From positions 58,863 to 122,862 of the forward strand of contig ONJJ01000019.1 in the NCBI GenBank assembly GCA_900318115.1: DNA of 64,000 nucleotides, in the 5' to 3' direction. Below are positions 41,059 to 49,698 of this stretch, piece by piece. The translations under genes and the position numbers were made by a program. The stretch is from an uncultured Prevotellaceae bacterium (GTDB taxonomy: Bacteria; Bacteroidota; Bacteroidia; Bacteroidales; Bacteroidaceae). Under the pieces are notes generated by a model. The model had not been told where the DNA came from, made no database searches, and worked only from the letters and a program-made list of their open reading frames with translations. The number at the start of each line of letters is the position of its first letter. Within the stretch, counting starts at the first letter, position 1.

Positions 41059-43464
41059 CTATTTTTTGAAGGTGATGTTTTCTACGTGGTTGCCTACGAA
41101 GAGGGGAATGTAGTCGGCGGTGGAGTACCAGGCGGGCTTGCCTGGCATCTTGTCGTGGAGGGTCTGACCATTGATCTTCAGTCCTTCGAAGGTGATGTTG
41201 CGCACTTTGTGCTGCTCGTCGTAGCCGTTGATGATGGAGAGGTAGGGCTGCTGGCCGCGGTAGCGAACATTGCGGAAGGTGACGTCCTCGACACCGATTC
41301 CGGGTGCTGCGCAGTACTTGGAGTTGAATGCTACCTTCACTTGCAGTATGCTGCCCTGGTGCAGCTGTTCGATACGGACGTTGTCAAAGAGGATGTTGCG
41401 CACGAGGTTGTTGTCTCCGGCGTTGATGGCGAGGCATCCCTGGTAGTCCACCTGCGGCTCGCTCTGGCAGAGGATGTCGATGTTCTCGTAGATGAGGTTT
41501 TCCACGGTGTCCCGTCGCTCGGGGTGGGGGCCGGCAGCTGCTCCGTGGAGTCCTATGAAGATTGGGTGTGCTACGTCAGCCCAGAGAGTGGAGTTCCGCA
41601 TTCGAATATTTCGCGCAGAACCTTCGAAGCCTTTGCGGGTGGCGTAGGCTGTGGTGCAGTCGTCGGAGTTGCGGCAGAAGACGCGGTCGTAGAGCACGTT
41701 GGAGGATGCGAAGACGTTGAGTCCGTCGCCCCATCCGGGATGCGAGATGCTGCGTACGTCGTGGAGCGTCACGTGGTCCGAACCGCCAACGGGGCAGGTG
41801 TTGAGGACGAGTCCGTCGATGAGCACATTGCGTGAGCGGTGGACATGACAACCTTCGTAGCCTTTCTCCGGGCGGGCGATGCCGCGGCCGATGATGCTGA
41901 CGTTCTGGGCGTCCTCGATGGCGAAGGTGCCGGTGAAGTAGGTGCCGGGGGCAAGGTAGAGGGTGGTGTTGGAGGGGATGTCGGGGATGGCGTCGGGGTT
42001 GTAGTGTCCAGGCTTGATGTAGATGAACTGTCGGCCCTGTGCCTTTGCCTGTGCCTCGGCTTCTTCCTTGCTGATGGGCGGGCGGGAGGTGAAGAGGAGG
42101 AGGTTGGAGGTGATGTCTCCATCGAGTTCGAGGCTGAGGTTCTCGGGCTGGAAGAGCAGGAACTGGACGGTGGAGTCGTTCTGCACGTTGGCTATCGTGC
42201 CGCGGTAGTCGGGACGGATACGTGCGGACTGGAATTTGCGGTTCTTGGAGACCACTCGCACGAAGACGTCGCCCGTGAAGTCGAAGAGGACGTAGGAGAT
42301 TTCGGAGATGCGGTGTTTGTTATTCCCGATGGGCGCGTTGACTTTAGCCATGTAGGTGTCAACTCTGGTCCAGTCCTTGCTGCCTCGGGGCTGCACGAAG
42401 ACGTCGTAGTCGTGCTTCAGTGGCGCTCCGGCAGGTGCGGGATAGGTGAAAACCTGATGCAGGCGTTTGCCTTCGGTGACGCCGGGTGCTCGCCAGTCGC
42501 GGGCCTCCAGTCCCTCGTGGACTTCGCCTCGTCGCTCGGCTTTCTTCTGCAGGGCCAGGAGCTTCTTGGTGTAGGGCATTTTCAGGCCTTTCTTGCCGAC
42601 GTAATGCTGGTAGGGCTTGTCGTAGATGTCGCGAATCAGTCCTCGTCCCATGGCGCCCGGTTCGTTCCAGTCGTTGTAGAGCCCCGTGCAGTCTGTCCAG
42701 GTCTGGAAGGGGACGTCGTAGCCCAGGTTGTAGCGCGCGCTGTATTCGATGCCGAGCATGAGTCTGTTGTCCAGGGCTGCCCAAAGGTCATCACCTTGTT
42801 CTTCTGCCATCTCGCAGATGTCGCACAGGGCTCCTAATCCCAGCTGTGCGTGCGCTTGGTCGCGTCCCGTCTCTTGGCATTGTCCGGTGGTGCTGACGTA
42901 GCGGGGCAGTGCGCCGTTGTCGTTGGCGTGGAGGAAGTAGTCTATGGCGTCGTGGTAGAGTGCGCTGTCCTCGATGCAGATTGCAGCGGCCATCCGGCAT
43001 CGGTTGACGATGGCGCCCCAGTTGCCGTTGGCGTATGGCGAGTCTGCCTCGAACTGACTGATGGTGGGGATGACGGCTCTCCTGATCATGGCCTCCCAGG
43101 CGGGGGTGCTGTGGTCGCGTTCTATGGTCATGGCGCGGCAGAGCCAGTAGGCCTGAATGAGGCAGAGGGGAGCATCGTGTCCGTCGAAGCGCTGCAGCTT
43201 GTCGGCGTAGGCGTTGATGATTGCGAGGGCTTTGTCGTGCAGCCCTTGCCGGGCCAGCACCATGGCGGCTTTCATATCGCGCTCGCTGCCAGCCTTGCTG
43301 CTGCGGTACTGTCCGTCGCGGGCCACGACTTCATAGGGCCCGGCCATCTGGTAGGTGGAGTAGTCCGTCTGTGCGGCAACCGGGGTTGCGAGGGAGAACT
43401 GGAAGTTGAAAGGGGAGATGTGGGCTGCGCAGAGCAGGACGAGGGTGAGGGAGAGTCGTTTCAT
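41059..43464 (-). CDS. Secreted fusion: alginate-lyase-like (alpha/alpha) domain plus right-handed beta-helix glycoside hydrolase
   Basis: 801 residues with signal peptide MKRLSLTLVLLCAAHIS. Residues about 60-330 resemble the alginate-lyase superfamily toroid (ANGNWGAIVNRCRMAAAICI, GLGALCDICEMAEEQGDD), followed by an Ig-like linker and, from about 480, a parallel beta-helix of the GH28/GH49 type (RHSRNVLIDGLVLNTCPVGG-like SRNVLIDGLVL, SHPGWGDGLNVFASSNVLYD, RNSDDCTTAYATRKG with paired Asp residues). The combination suggests a uronic-acid polysaccharide substrate. Its ATG overlaps the GH97 stop (ATGA), so it is the last gene of a five-gene operon. The exact substrate is unknown. Confidence 0.75.
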   Translation of the reverse strand: MKRLSLTLVLLCAAHISPFNFQFSLATPVAAQTDYSTYQMAGPYEVVARDGQYRSSKAGSERDMKAAMVLARQGLHDKALAIINAYADKLQRFDGHDAPLCLIQAYWLCRAMTIERDHSTPAWEAMIRRAVIPTISQFEADSPYANGNWGAIVNRCRMAAAICIEDSALYHDAIDYFLHANDNGALPRYVSTTGQCQETGRDQAHAQLGLGALCDICEMAEEQGDDLWAALDNRLMLGIEYSARYNLGYDVPFQTWTDCTGLYNDWNEPGAMGRGLIRDIYDKPYQHYVGKKGLKMPYTKKLLALQKKAERRGEVHEGLEARDWRAPGVTEGKRLHQVFTYPAPAGAPLKHDYDVFVQPRGSKDWTRVDTYMAKVNAPIGNNKHRISEISYVLFDFTGDVFVRVVSKNRKFQSARIRPDYRGTIANVQNDSTVQFLLFQPENLSLELDGDITSNLLLFTSRPPISKEEAEAQAKAQGRQFIYIKPGHYNPDAIPDIPSNTTLYLAPGTYFTGTFAIEDAQNVSIIGRGIARPEKGYEGCHVHRSRNVLIDGLVLNTCPVGGSDHVTLHDVRSISHPGWGDGLNVFASSNVLYDRVFCRNSDDCTTAYATRKGFEGSARNIRMRNSTLWADVAHPIFIGLHGAAAGPHPERRDTVENLIYENIDILCQSEPQVDYQGCLAINAGDNNLVRNILFDNVRIEQLHQGSILQVKVAFNSKYCAAPGIGVEDVTFRNVRYRGQQPYLSIINGYDEQHKVRNITFEGLKINGQTLHDKMPGKPAWYSTADYIPLFVGNHVENITFKK

Positions 43465-45500
43465 CGGGTGGATGGGTTGTTTGTGGGGGTGAAGTGGAGG
43501 GCGGCGCCGCCGCTGGGTAGCAGGGGGAGGGTGAGGGGGGCGCCTGCTTTCAGGGTTATGGTGCGGGAGGTGACTTTGCTGGGAGGGGAGGAGGGGAGAG
43601 GGGCGGGGGACGAGGATGCCCGCGCGAATACGCGCGGCACCCGACCGGGAGAGGTGAAGGGGGAGGAGGCTTCGTTAGAGGAGGGGGAGGAGAGTTTGCT
43701 GGGGGAGGGGGAGGGGGGAGCGTCCGTGAAAAGGGTGAGGGTGTAATTGCGGTCGGGTTCCAGGAAGTCTGTGGGGAGGATGATGGTGCGGGGGGTGTTG
43801 CCGTTGAGTGCGCCCACGAACCAGTCGTTGCCCTTGCGGCGGGCCTGCACGATGAACTCCCCCGGTTGTCCGTCGAGGGCCCGGCTCTCGTCGAAGACGG
43901 TGGGGCAGTCGCGCCAGAACTGCAACTCCGGGCCGTCCCATCCTTCGGGGTAAGGTTGGTCGTACCAGAAGAGAAACTGGAGGGGCGAGTAGAAGACGGC
44001 CGCCATCGCCAGTTGGTGGGCGCGTGTGCAACGGACTCTGTTGTTGAAGTAGCAGAGCGTGTAGTCCGCGGGTCCGGAGAGGAAGCGCGTGAAGGGGAGG
44101 GTGGTGTTGTGCTTGGCGTCGGGCATCTCCTCGTTGCCTCGCACTCCCTCCTGTGTCAGCAAGTTAGGCATTGTGCGTGAGAGTCCAGTGGGGCGGTATT
44201 CGTCGTGGATGTCCACCGCCAGCCCGTAGGCCGCACATTTGCTCACGGCCTCGTGCAGCCACTGTGTCCATTGCGCGCTGCCCACTTGCACAAATCCGAA
44301 CTTCAGTCCGCTGACGCCCCACTGTCGGTAGATGGGCAGCAGTTCGTCCAGCTGCCTTGCCAGAGCCCGCTGGTTGACGTATATCCAGACGCCAACTCCC
44401 TTCTTCCGTGCGTAGTCGCAGATGTCCTCCATCCGGAAGTCGCGTGTGGTGGCCGCTTGTCGGGCGTCGCTCTCCACCTTCCCTTCCGGTCCGTACCATC
44501 CGGCATCCAGCTCCACATATTCGATTCCGAAGTCGGCGCAGAAATCGATGCTGCGCAGGATGCTTGCCTTGTCCAGGCGCGCACTGCGGAAGGCTCGCCC
44601 GGGCAGCTTGGCGGTCCACGCTGCCACGTCGGCGGGGGCGGGTTCGCAGAGGTTCAGTATCAACTCTTTATGATTAATGAGGTCTATGGCACGTTCGGCA
44701 GCCATGATGACTCGCCAGGGCGTGTCGTAGGGCGAGATGAGATCCACGTCTCCGTAGAGCTTCACCTGCAGTTCGTCGTCCCCCTTGAGGATGAACTTCC
44801 CTCGTGGAAAATCGATGAGTCCGGCTTCGAGCAGAGCCACGTAGGTGCCGCTCTGCAGCCTGATGAGCAGCGGCCGTTCGCTCTCCATCCAAGGCTGCCG
44901 CAGGGGTCGCATCTCATAGGGCCCTTGTGCCCATTCTTCGTACCATGCGATGCAGCCTTCCGGCATCCGGAAGGCGGTGCGTTCGCCGGTGACGTGGAGG
45001 AAGAGGCCATTGCTGGTTTCGGGAAAGTGGTAGCGCAGCGCCACGCCCTCGTTGTAGGCTCGGACGACGACGTCCATGGCGTAGAACTTGCGTTTGTCGT
45101 AGCCTTGAATGATGGCTCCCTGCCCGTTCGTCCCCTTCTCGAAGTGGAGCGTGAGTTGGCGGTAGTGGTCGCGTACGCGGCTGTTCTCTCCATAGGGCGG
45201 GATCCATGTGGTGTCCTGCTCCGTCTGGCGGCTGCTGCGCAGTTCGAGGTCGCTGCTCCAGTCCTCGTTGTTTCCTCGCGGAACCGCCAGCGCGGACTCG
45301 AACAGCTGATTCTCGACGTCCACCCCCAGACGGCTGGGGCACACGATGGTGTCGCCGCAGAAGGTGACGCAGTAGCCCATGGCCCCCTCCACGGTGCAGT
45401 AGTGGAACCGGAAGCGCCCGTCGGGGCTCTCCAGCGTCTGGGCGTGTGCCAGGGCAGGCAACAGCCCCCACAGCACAAACAGGAATACGCTATTCTTCAT
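43461..45500 (-). CDS. GH97-family glycoside hydrolase, exported
   Basis: 679 residues with signal peptide MKNSVFLFVLWGLLPALAHA. GH97 layout: beta-sandwich, TIM barrel (FGIEYVELDAGWYGPEGK; KGVGVWIYVNQRA; GVSGLKFGFVQVG; VDIHDEYRPTGLSRTMPN; LLTQEGVRGNEE), C-terminal beta domain. The position of the retaining nucleophile (usually KVDF) reads KFGF, so a retaining mechanism is unlikely, but it also differs from the SusB-like pattern (KSGYVG, NAHE) of the paralogue at 56.7 kb. The C-terminus contains a family B element and Ser/Pro-rich repeats (43612-43715). Fourth gene of the operon. Confidence 0.87.
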   Translation of the reverse strand: MKNSVFLFVLWGLLPALAHAQTLESPDGRFRFHYCTVEGAMGYCVTFCGDTIVCPSRLGVDVENQLFESALAVPRGNNEDWSSDLELRSSRQTEQDTTWIPPYGENSRVRDHYRQLTLHFEKGTNGQGAIIQGYDKRKFYAMDVVVRAYNEGVALRYHFPETSNGLFLHVTGERTAFRMPEGCIAWYEEWAQGPYEMRPLRQPWMESERPLLIRLQSGTYVALLEAGLIDFPRGKFILKGDDELQVKLYGDVDLISPYDTPWRVIMAAERAIDLINHKELILNLCEPAPADVAAWTAKLPGRAFRSARLDKASILRSIDFCADFGIEYVELDAGWYGPEGKVESDARQAATTRDFRMEDICDYARKKGVGVWIYVNQRALARQLDELLPIYRQWGVSGLKFGFVQVGSAQWTQWLHEAVSKCAAYGLAVDIHDEYRPTGLSRTMPNLLTQEGVRGNEEMPDAKHNTTLPFTRFLSGPADYTLCYFNNRVRCTRAHQLAMAAVFYSPLQFLFWYDQPYPEGWDGPELQFWRDCPTVFDESRALDGQPGEFIVQARRKGNDWFVGALNGNTPRTIILPTDFLEPDRNYTLTLFTDAPPSPSPSKLSSPSSNEASSPFTSPGRVPRVFARASSSPAPLPSSPPSKVTSRTITLKAGAPLTLPLLPSGGAALHFTPTNNPSTR
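43612..43652 (+). repeat. Family B palindromic element inside GH97
   Basis: Perfect arms CCGCGCG (43620-43626) and CGCGCGG (43631-43637), loop AATA, then CACCCGACCGGGA. Read antisense as SPGRVPRVFARASS, a different frame from the A2M copy. Flanked on both sides by GGGGGAGGAG-type tandem repeats. Confidence 0.85.
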
Positions 45501-45522
45501 GCGACAACCGGCGGCGGATGCC

Positions 45523-48288
45523 TTATTTGATGAGAATCTTGCGCCCGCCTACGACGTACACCCCGCGCTGTGGGGGCAGGGCAGGAGCGGGGCGCCCGCT
45601 GAGGTCCACGGAACTCCTGCGGGGGAGGCCCGTGGCCGCAGCCTCGATTTTTCCGATGCCCGTGGCATCATAGGCGATGAGCTGGAAAGGGAAGGCCTGG
45701 AGGGTGGAGGAGGCAGCAGTCTGCAGTGCGCCATCCTCGTCGAGGTCCCAGAATTTGTAGGAGGCGACGGTGGTGCCCGTGTGGAGTGCATAGCGGTCGG
45801 TGCCCACGGCCTGCTCCAGGTAAAGCGGGTAGAAAGCCGACGTCGTCGTCTTGGCTGCAGCGCTGAGCAGGAGGCTGTCGCCGTCGGCGCGGTTGACGAA
45901 GTTGCAGCCTGCGCGGCTGTTCTGCTCGATGGTCCAGAGCTGCGCCAGGCCGTCGGCATCGCGCGGCTCAAAGGTGACGCCTTCCCCCTTGTCGTGTGCG
46001 GTGAGGTAGGTGTCCGAGCCGATGTGTCGGAGCAGGTAAGTTCCCGGAGCCACCTGTGCGCTCTCACCGGCTTTCACGTAGAGGTCGAACGTGATGGTGT
46101 ATTCCACGTCGCGTAGCTTGAAGGAGGCGCTGTAGGTTCCGGAGGTCTGGACGTTGTCCAGGGTCAGGGTGGCTCCCGTGGTGCCGTCGCTCCAGAGGAC
46201 GTCGGCGGGCTTCACGGCGGTGGGCAGTGTGAGTCCGAGTGTCACGGCGGAGCCCGTGGCGGCTACGACTTGCCGGGTGGCGTAGGGCGAACCGCTGTTG
46301 ACGATGGCGTAGGGTTCGGCGGCCACCATCTTGACCTGAAACGTCTGTGTGCTGACGGCGCCGCCCTGATTCCGGTATTCCACGGTGTATTCGGCGTCTG
46401 CGGTGACAGACCGTGTGATGCTCTCTGTGGTGGCCTTGGTGCTCCACTTGAAGGTGCCCCATCCCATGGAGGGCGTGGCGGCGAGGGTGACGCTCTTTCC
46501 GTAGAGCACTTCGATGTAGTTTCCCTCGATGGTGTTGCCGGCGTAGGTGATGCTCGGTGTCAGGCGGTCGGGTGTGCAGTCGCCGTCCACGGCGATGGCG
46601 AAGGCGAGGTGGCTCTCTACGCCGTTCTTGTTGGTGTATGTGACGCGGTAGATGAAGCTGCTGTCGGTATGCACGGTGATGTCGCGTGTCTGCTCTCCGT
46701 TGTTCCATCGCCAGTTGCCCGTGTCTTCTTCTCCCTCGGGCAGCTGCGGCATCAGCTTCAGTGTCTTCCCGGGCGGCACGCACGTGTTGTTGTTCGGCGT
46801 AAATGTGTTCACGAGTCCTCCGAGTTCGTTGTGGCTGATCACCTTTCCGACGACGAGCTTGCGCGTCTTCTCCTGCGCCAGCGATGGTATCAGGTTGGCC
46901 GAGATGGTGCCGCTGTATTCCATGCGGGGCGATAGTTCCGTGGGCACTCGGTCCGGGGGGCAGAGCTGTTCGTCGCGTGTGTTCATGAGCACGCTGTAGC
47001 CCAAGTGGTCGTAGCCTCCGCTGGTGCCTCCTTCTCCTCCTCCGTCGATGCCCATTTTCTGGTAGGACACCTCGGAGAACGGCATCCTGACGCCCTTGAC
47101 CCCTTCGTAGATGCCGATGACAGAGCCCCAGTAGGGTCGCATCTGCGCGCCCAGGGCTGGCCCGTCCATGATGTAGGCTCTGGCGTCGCTATAGTAATAA
47201 CCGCTGCTGCCGTACTGGTAGTTCACCCACGGCAGGTTGGCAATGCTCTGTGTCTGTGCCGCCACGTACTCGATGCCGGCAGCCAGGCGGTGGTTCATGT
47301 AGGCAAAGAGGTCGTCGCCCTGGTTCCATCCCACCTTTGCCAGGTCTATGGCCAGCCCCAGCGCCATGGCAGAGTGCCCCGTGTCGCGCCCGCTCTCGTT
47401 CATCTGTCCGAGTTGTCCGTAGGCTCCCGTCTCGAGTTCGCTGTCCGTGGTGGTGACGACCAGGTTTCCCAGGAACTCCGTGAGGCCGTCGTTCTTGATA
47501 GGCACTTCGGTACGTTTCTCCGTGAAGGTGCCGCACTGGTCGTACTTGAAGTAAGACATCCCCTGGTTGTAGAGGAACACATCGTCGCATAGGATTCCGA
47601 TCATGCTCACGCATAGCGCGTTGCACAGTCCCCAGTTGCTCCAGTAGTGGCCCGGTGCCTGCCACCACTTGCCGGCGTTCTCCCAGGTGCCGTTGCGTCC
47701 TCTCAGGAATCCGATGGCCTTAGGGTACCACACGCTGAGCATCCATTGCTTGAATCGCTCGAAATCCTCCGGCGCCCAGCCCTCGTAGTCTCGCATGAGC
47801 TCTGCTGCCTGCGCGAACTGGTAGCCATAGAGTCCGCTGGCGAGTGCGTAGTTGCTGTCTCCACTGACGTCTTTGGTCGTGTTGGCCCACGCCATGAGAA
47901 TTCGCACGGCCGCGTTGGCGTTAGCTTTTGTTCCCGCAATCTTCCATCGCAGTGCGTTCTGGTAGGCCATGGTGGCGCCGCGGCAGGCGCTGATGTAGTT
48001 CTCGCCCTGTCCGCCTCCCCGGACAATGACCTCCACGGGGTTGGTCTGCACTCCGGACTGGGAGTAGGCTGCGCTGGTGAGCTTCTGATAGGCGGCCTTG
48101 ACGGTCTTGTTGCCTGCGGCAAGCTGTGCCTTGACGCGGTCGAAGTCGGCCTGCGTGTGCAGCCCGCCCGGGTGGACGAAGCCGCGGTCGGTCTGCGCCT
48201 GCGCCTGCGCGTATGAGCCAAAAACAAGGTGTAGCTGCGAGCACTGTGCTGCGCCGAGCAGGGCGAGGGTGAGGAAAAGTCGTTTCAT
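45523..48288 (-). CDS. Alginate-lyase-superfamily polysaccharide lyase (PL38-like?), secreted, with sorting tail
   Basis: 921 residues with a signal peptide. After FVHPGGLHTQADFDRVKAQL the (alpha/alpha) toroid spans about 60-410 (TWENAGKWWQAPGHYWSNWG; SGRDTGHSAMALGLAIDLAK; QGDDLFAYMNHRLAAGIEYV), typical of the alginate lyase superfamily (as in glucuronan lyases). Then Ig-like repeats (about 480-730), a lectin-like domain (about 745-880) and the tail VDLSGR...RGVYVVGGRKILIK. Expected to cleave uronic-acid polymers by beta-elimination, matching GH88 encoded just upstream. Third gene of the operon. Confidence 0.75.
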   Translation of the reverse strand: MKRLFLTLALLGAAQCSQLHLVFGSYAQAQAQTDRGFVHPGGLHTQADFDRVKAQLAAGNKTVKAAYQKLTSAAYSQSGVQTNPVEVIVRGGGQGENYISACRGATMAYQNALRWKIAGTKANANAAVRILMAWANTTKDVSGDSNYALASGLYGYQFAQAAELMRDYEGWAPEDFERFKQWMLSVWYPKAIGFLRGRNGTWENAGKWWQAPGHYWSNWGLCNALCVSMIGILCDDVFLYNQGMSYFKYDQCGTFTEKRTEVPIKNDGLTEFLGNLVVTTTDSELETGAYGQLGQMNESGRDTGHSAMALGLAIDLAKVGWNQGDDLFAYMNHRLAAGIEYVAAQTQSIANLPWVNYQYGSSGYYYSDARAYIMDGPALGAQMRPYWGSVIGIYEGVKGVRMPFSEVSYQKMGIDGGGEGGTSGGYDHLGYSVLMNTRDEQLCPPDRVPTELSPRMEYSGTISANLIPSLAQEKTRKLVVGKVISHNELGGLVNTFTPNNNTCVPPGKTLKLMPQLPEGEEDTGNWRWNNGEQTRDITVHTDSSFIYRVTYTNKNGVESHLAFAIAVDGDCTPDRLTPSITYAGNTIEGNYIEVLYGKSVTLAATPSMGWGTFKWSTKATTESITRSVTADAEYTVEYRNQGGAVSTQTFQVKMVAAEPYAIVNSGSPYATRQVVAATGSAVTLGLTLPTAVKPADVLWSDGTTGATLTLDNVQTSGTYSASFKLRDVEYTITFDLYVKAGESAQVAPGTYLLRHIGSDTYLTAHDKGEGVTFEPRDADGLAQLWTIEQNSRAGCNFVNRADGDSLLLSAAAKTTTSAFYPLYLEQAVGTDRYALHTGTTVASYKFWDLDEDGALQTAASSTLQAFPFQLIAYDATGIGKIEAAATGLPRRSSVDLSGRPAPALPPQRGVYVVGGRKILIK

Positions 48289-48297
48289 TGTGTGTGT

Positions 48298-49668
48298 TTA
48301 TCGGTTGAGTGCTTTGTAGCGGTTGAGGGCTTCAAGGTAATAGTAGTCCGCATAGATGATGGGGACGTCGATTTCCGATCCTGCGGGCAGATTGCCGGTG
48401 CTGTGGAGCAGGAAGGCGCAGCTCTGGGGTGCAGCCCGGTAGGCGTCGCTGCTCAGGTCCCGCAGCATGTTGCAGGCTGCTTCGTAGTACGGCTTTCCGT
48501 CTTCCGCTCCGAGGTAACCTTGCAGTTCCAGGAGGCTGCTGGCTACGATGCAGGCTGCTGAGGCGTCCTTCGGGGCCTGCAGTCCGCGCGGGTCGTCGAA
48601 GTCCCACAGCGGCACCCAGTCGTCGGAGGTCGCCTGCAGCCGGCGGAGGAACGCATCGGCGGCCTGGCGAGCCATCTCGAGGAACTGCCCGTCGCGGGTG
48701 AAGCGGTACATGGTCGTGAAACCATAGACGGCCCAGGCCTGACCGCGGGCCCACGTGCTGCTGTCGGCCAGCCCCTGATGTGTCACGCCGTGGATGAAGT
48801 GCCCGTCCAGCGTGTCATAGACGGCCACGTGGTAGCAGGTGCCGTCGGGGCGGAAGTGGTGCCGGCGGGTGGTCTCGGCGTGGCGCACGGCAATGTCGTA
48901 TAATTTACGATTTACGGATTGAGGATTTACGGATTGAGGATCATCATATTTTTCATTTTTCACTCTTTCATTTTCCATTTCCTCCTTCCCCCCTTCCTCG
49001 GCAGCCCAGCAGAGCATCTCGAGGTTGATCATGTTGTCCATGATGGTGTTGTGGCCTCCGAACATCTGGATGTTCCGGGGCCAGGAGAGGATGGTGCCCA
49101 CGGTGGGGTTGAAGAGGGTTGCGAGGGAGTCTGCAGCGCGTAGGCAGAGGGTGCGGAAGCACTCGGCAGCAGCCTGGCTCTCGGCGCGCTGCTGCCGGCT
49201 GAGGTCCGTGCGCTCCATCTCCTGGCGCAGCACCCTGAGTCCCGTTCCTGCGCTGCAGAAAATGAGAAATCCCAGGTCGTGGTCGAAGACGGGACGGTCC
49301 ACCACGCGGTGCATGGCCATCGTGGCGTCGATGGCTGCGCGGCGCACCTGCAGGGCGCTCTCGTCCATGCGTCCTGCGGCGAGCAGTGCCTCGTAGTCCA
49401 GCCATAGTATGCCGGGCCAGAACCCGCTGCACCACTCCTCGGCGCAGAGCGGCCGGCAGCTCCAGGCGGAGTCTCCGGGCGCGACGTTGCGGGGCATCAT
49501 CGTCGTGTCGATGGCTCCGGAGGCACCCAGCTGTGCCAGGGCGCGGTGGACCTGGCGGTCGCACTCGGCCAGGGCGCTGTCAACGTCGAAGCCGGTGGCC
49601 TGCCGCTCCGGCGAACAGCCCGTGAGCAGCAGGGCGCAGAGAATTGCGGAACAAAGAATCTGTTTCAT
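48298..49668 (-). CDS. Unsaturated glucuronyl hydrolase (GH88), lipoprotein
   Basis: 456 residues with lipobox LLLTGC (Cys18). GH88 toroid: ECDRQVHRALAQL, AEEWCSGFWPGILWLDYEAL, DRPVFDHDLGFLIF and VTHQGLADSSTWARGQAWAV with the catalytic Asp region, then WDFDDPRGLQAPKDASAA. Hydrolyses the 4,5-unsaturated uronic residue left by a lyase, so it completes the action of the next gene's product. An insertion of about 25 residues (KNEKYDDPQSVNPQSVNRK) is encoded by AT-rich repeats at 48900-48985. Second gene of the operon, 30 bp after GH13. Confidence 0.88.
   Translation of the reverse strand: MKQILCSAILCALLLTGCSPERQATGFDVDSALAECDRQVHRALAQLGASGAIDTTMMPRNVAPGDSAWSCRPLCAEEWCSGFWPGILWLDYEALLAAGRMDESALQVRRAAIDATMAMHRVVDRPVFDHDLGFLIFCSAGTGLRVLRQEMERTDLSRQQRAESQAAAECFRTLCLRAADSLATLFNPTVGTILSWPRNIQMFGGHNTIMDNMINLEMLCWAAEEGGKEEMENERVKNEKYDDPQSVNPQSVNRKLYDIAVRHAETTRRHHFRPDGTCYHVAVYDTLDGHFIHGVTHQGLADSSTWARGQAWAVYGFTTMYRFTRDGQFLEMARQAADAFLRRLQATSDDWVPLWDFDDPRGLQAPKDASAACIVASSLLELQGYLGAEDGKPYYEAACNMLRDLSSDAYRAAPQSCAFLLHSTGNLPAGSEIDVPIIYADYYYLEALNRYKALNR
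48900..48985 (-). repeat. AT-rich repeat inserted in frame in GH88
   Basis: TTTACGATTTACGGATTGAG with a second GGATTTACGGATTGAGG, then TTTCATTTTTCACTCTTTC. Similar short motifs sit between thyA and folA (21524-21550) and at the break in the xseB remnant (4700-4720). Confidence 0.75.
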
Positions 49669-49698
49669 ACCGAGAGAGCGGGGGGAAGAACGGTGAGG

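Noticed and set aside
41839-42837. 332-codon Val/Gly-rich frame antisense to the fusion enzyme
   Set aside because: Mirror of a well-supported beta-helix gene, no domain or promoter.
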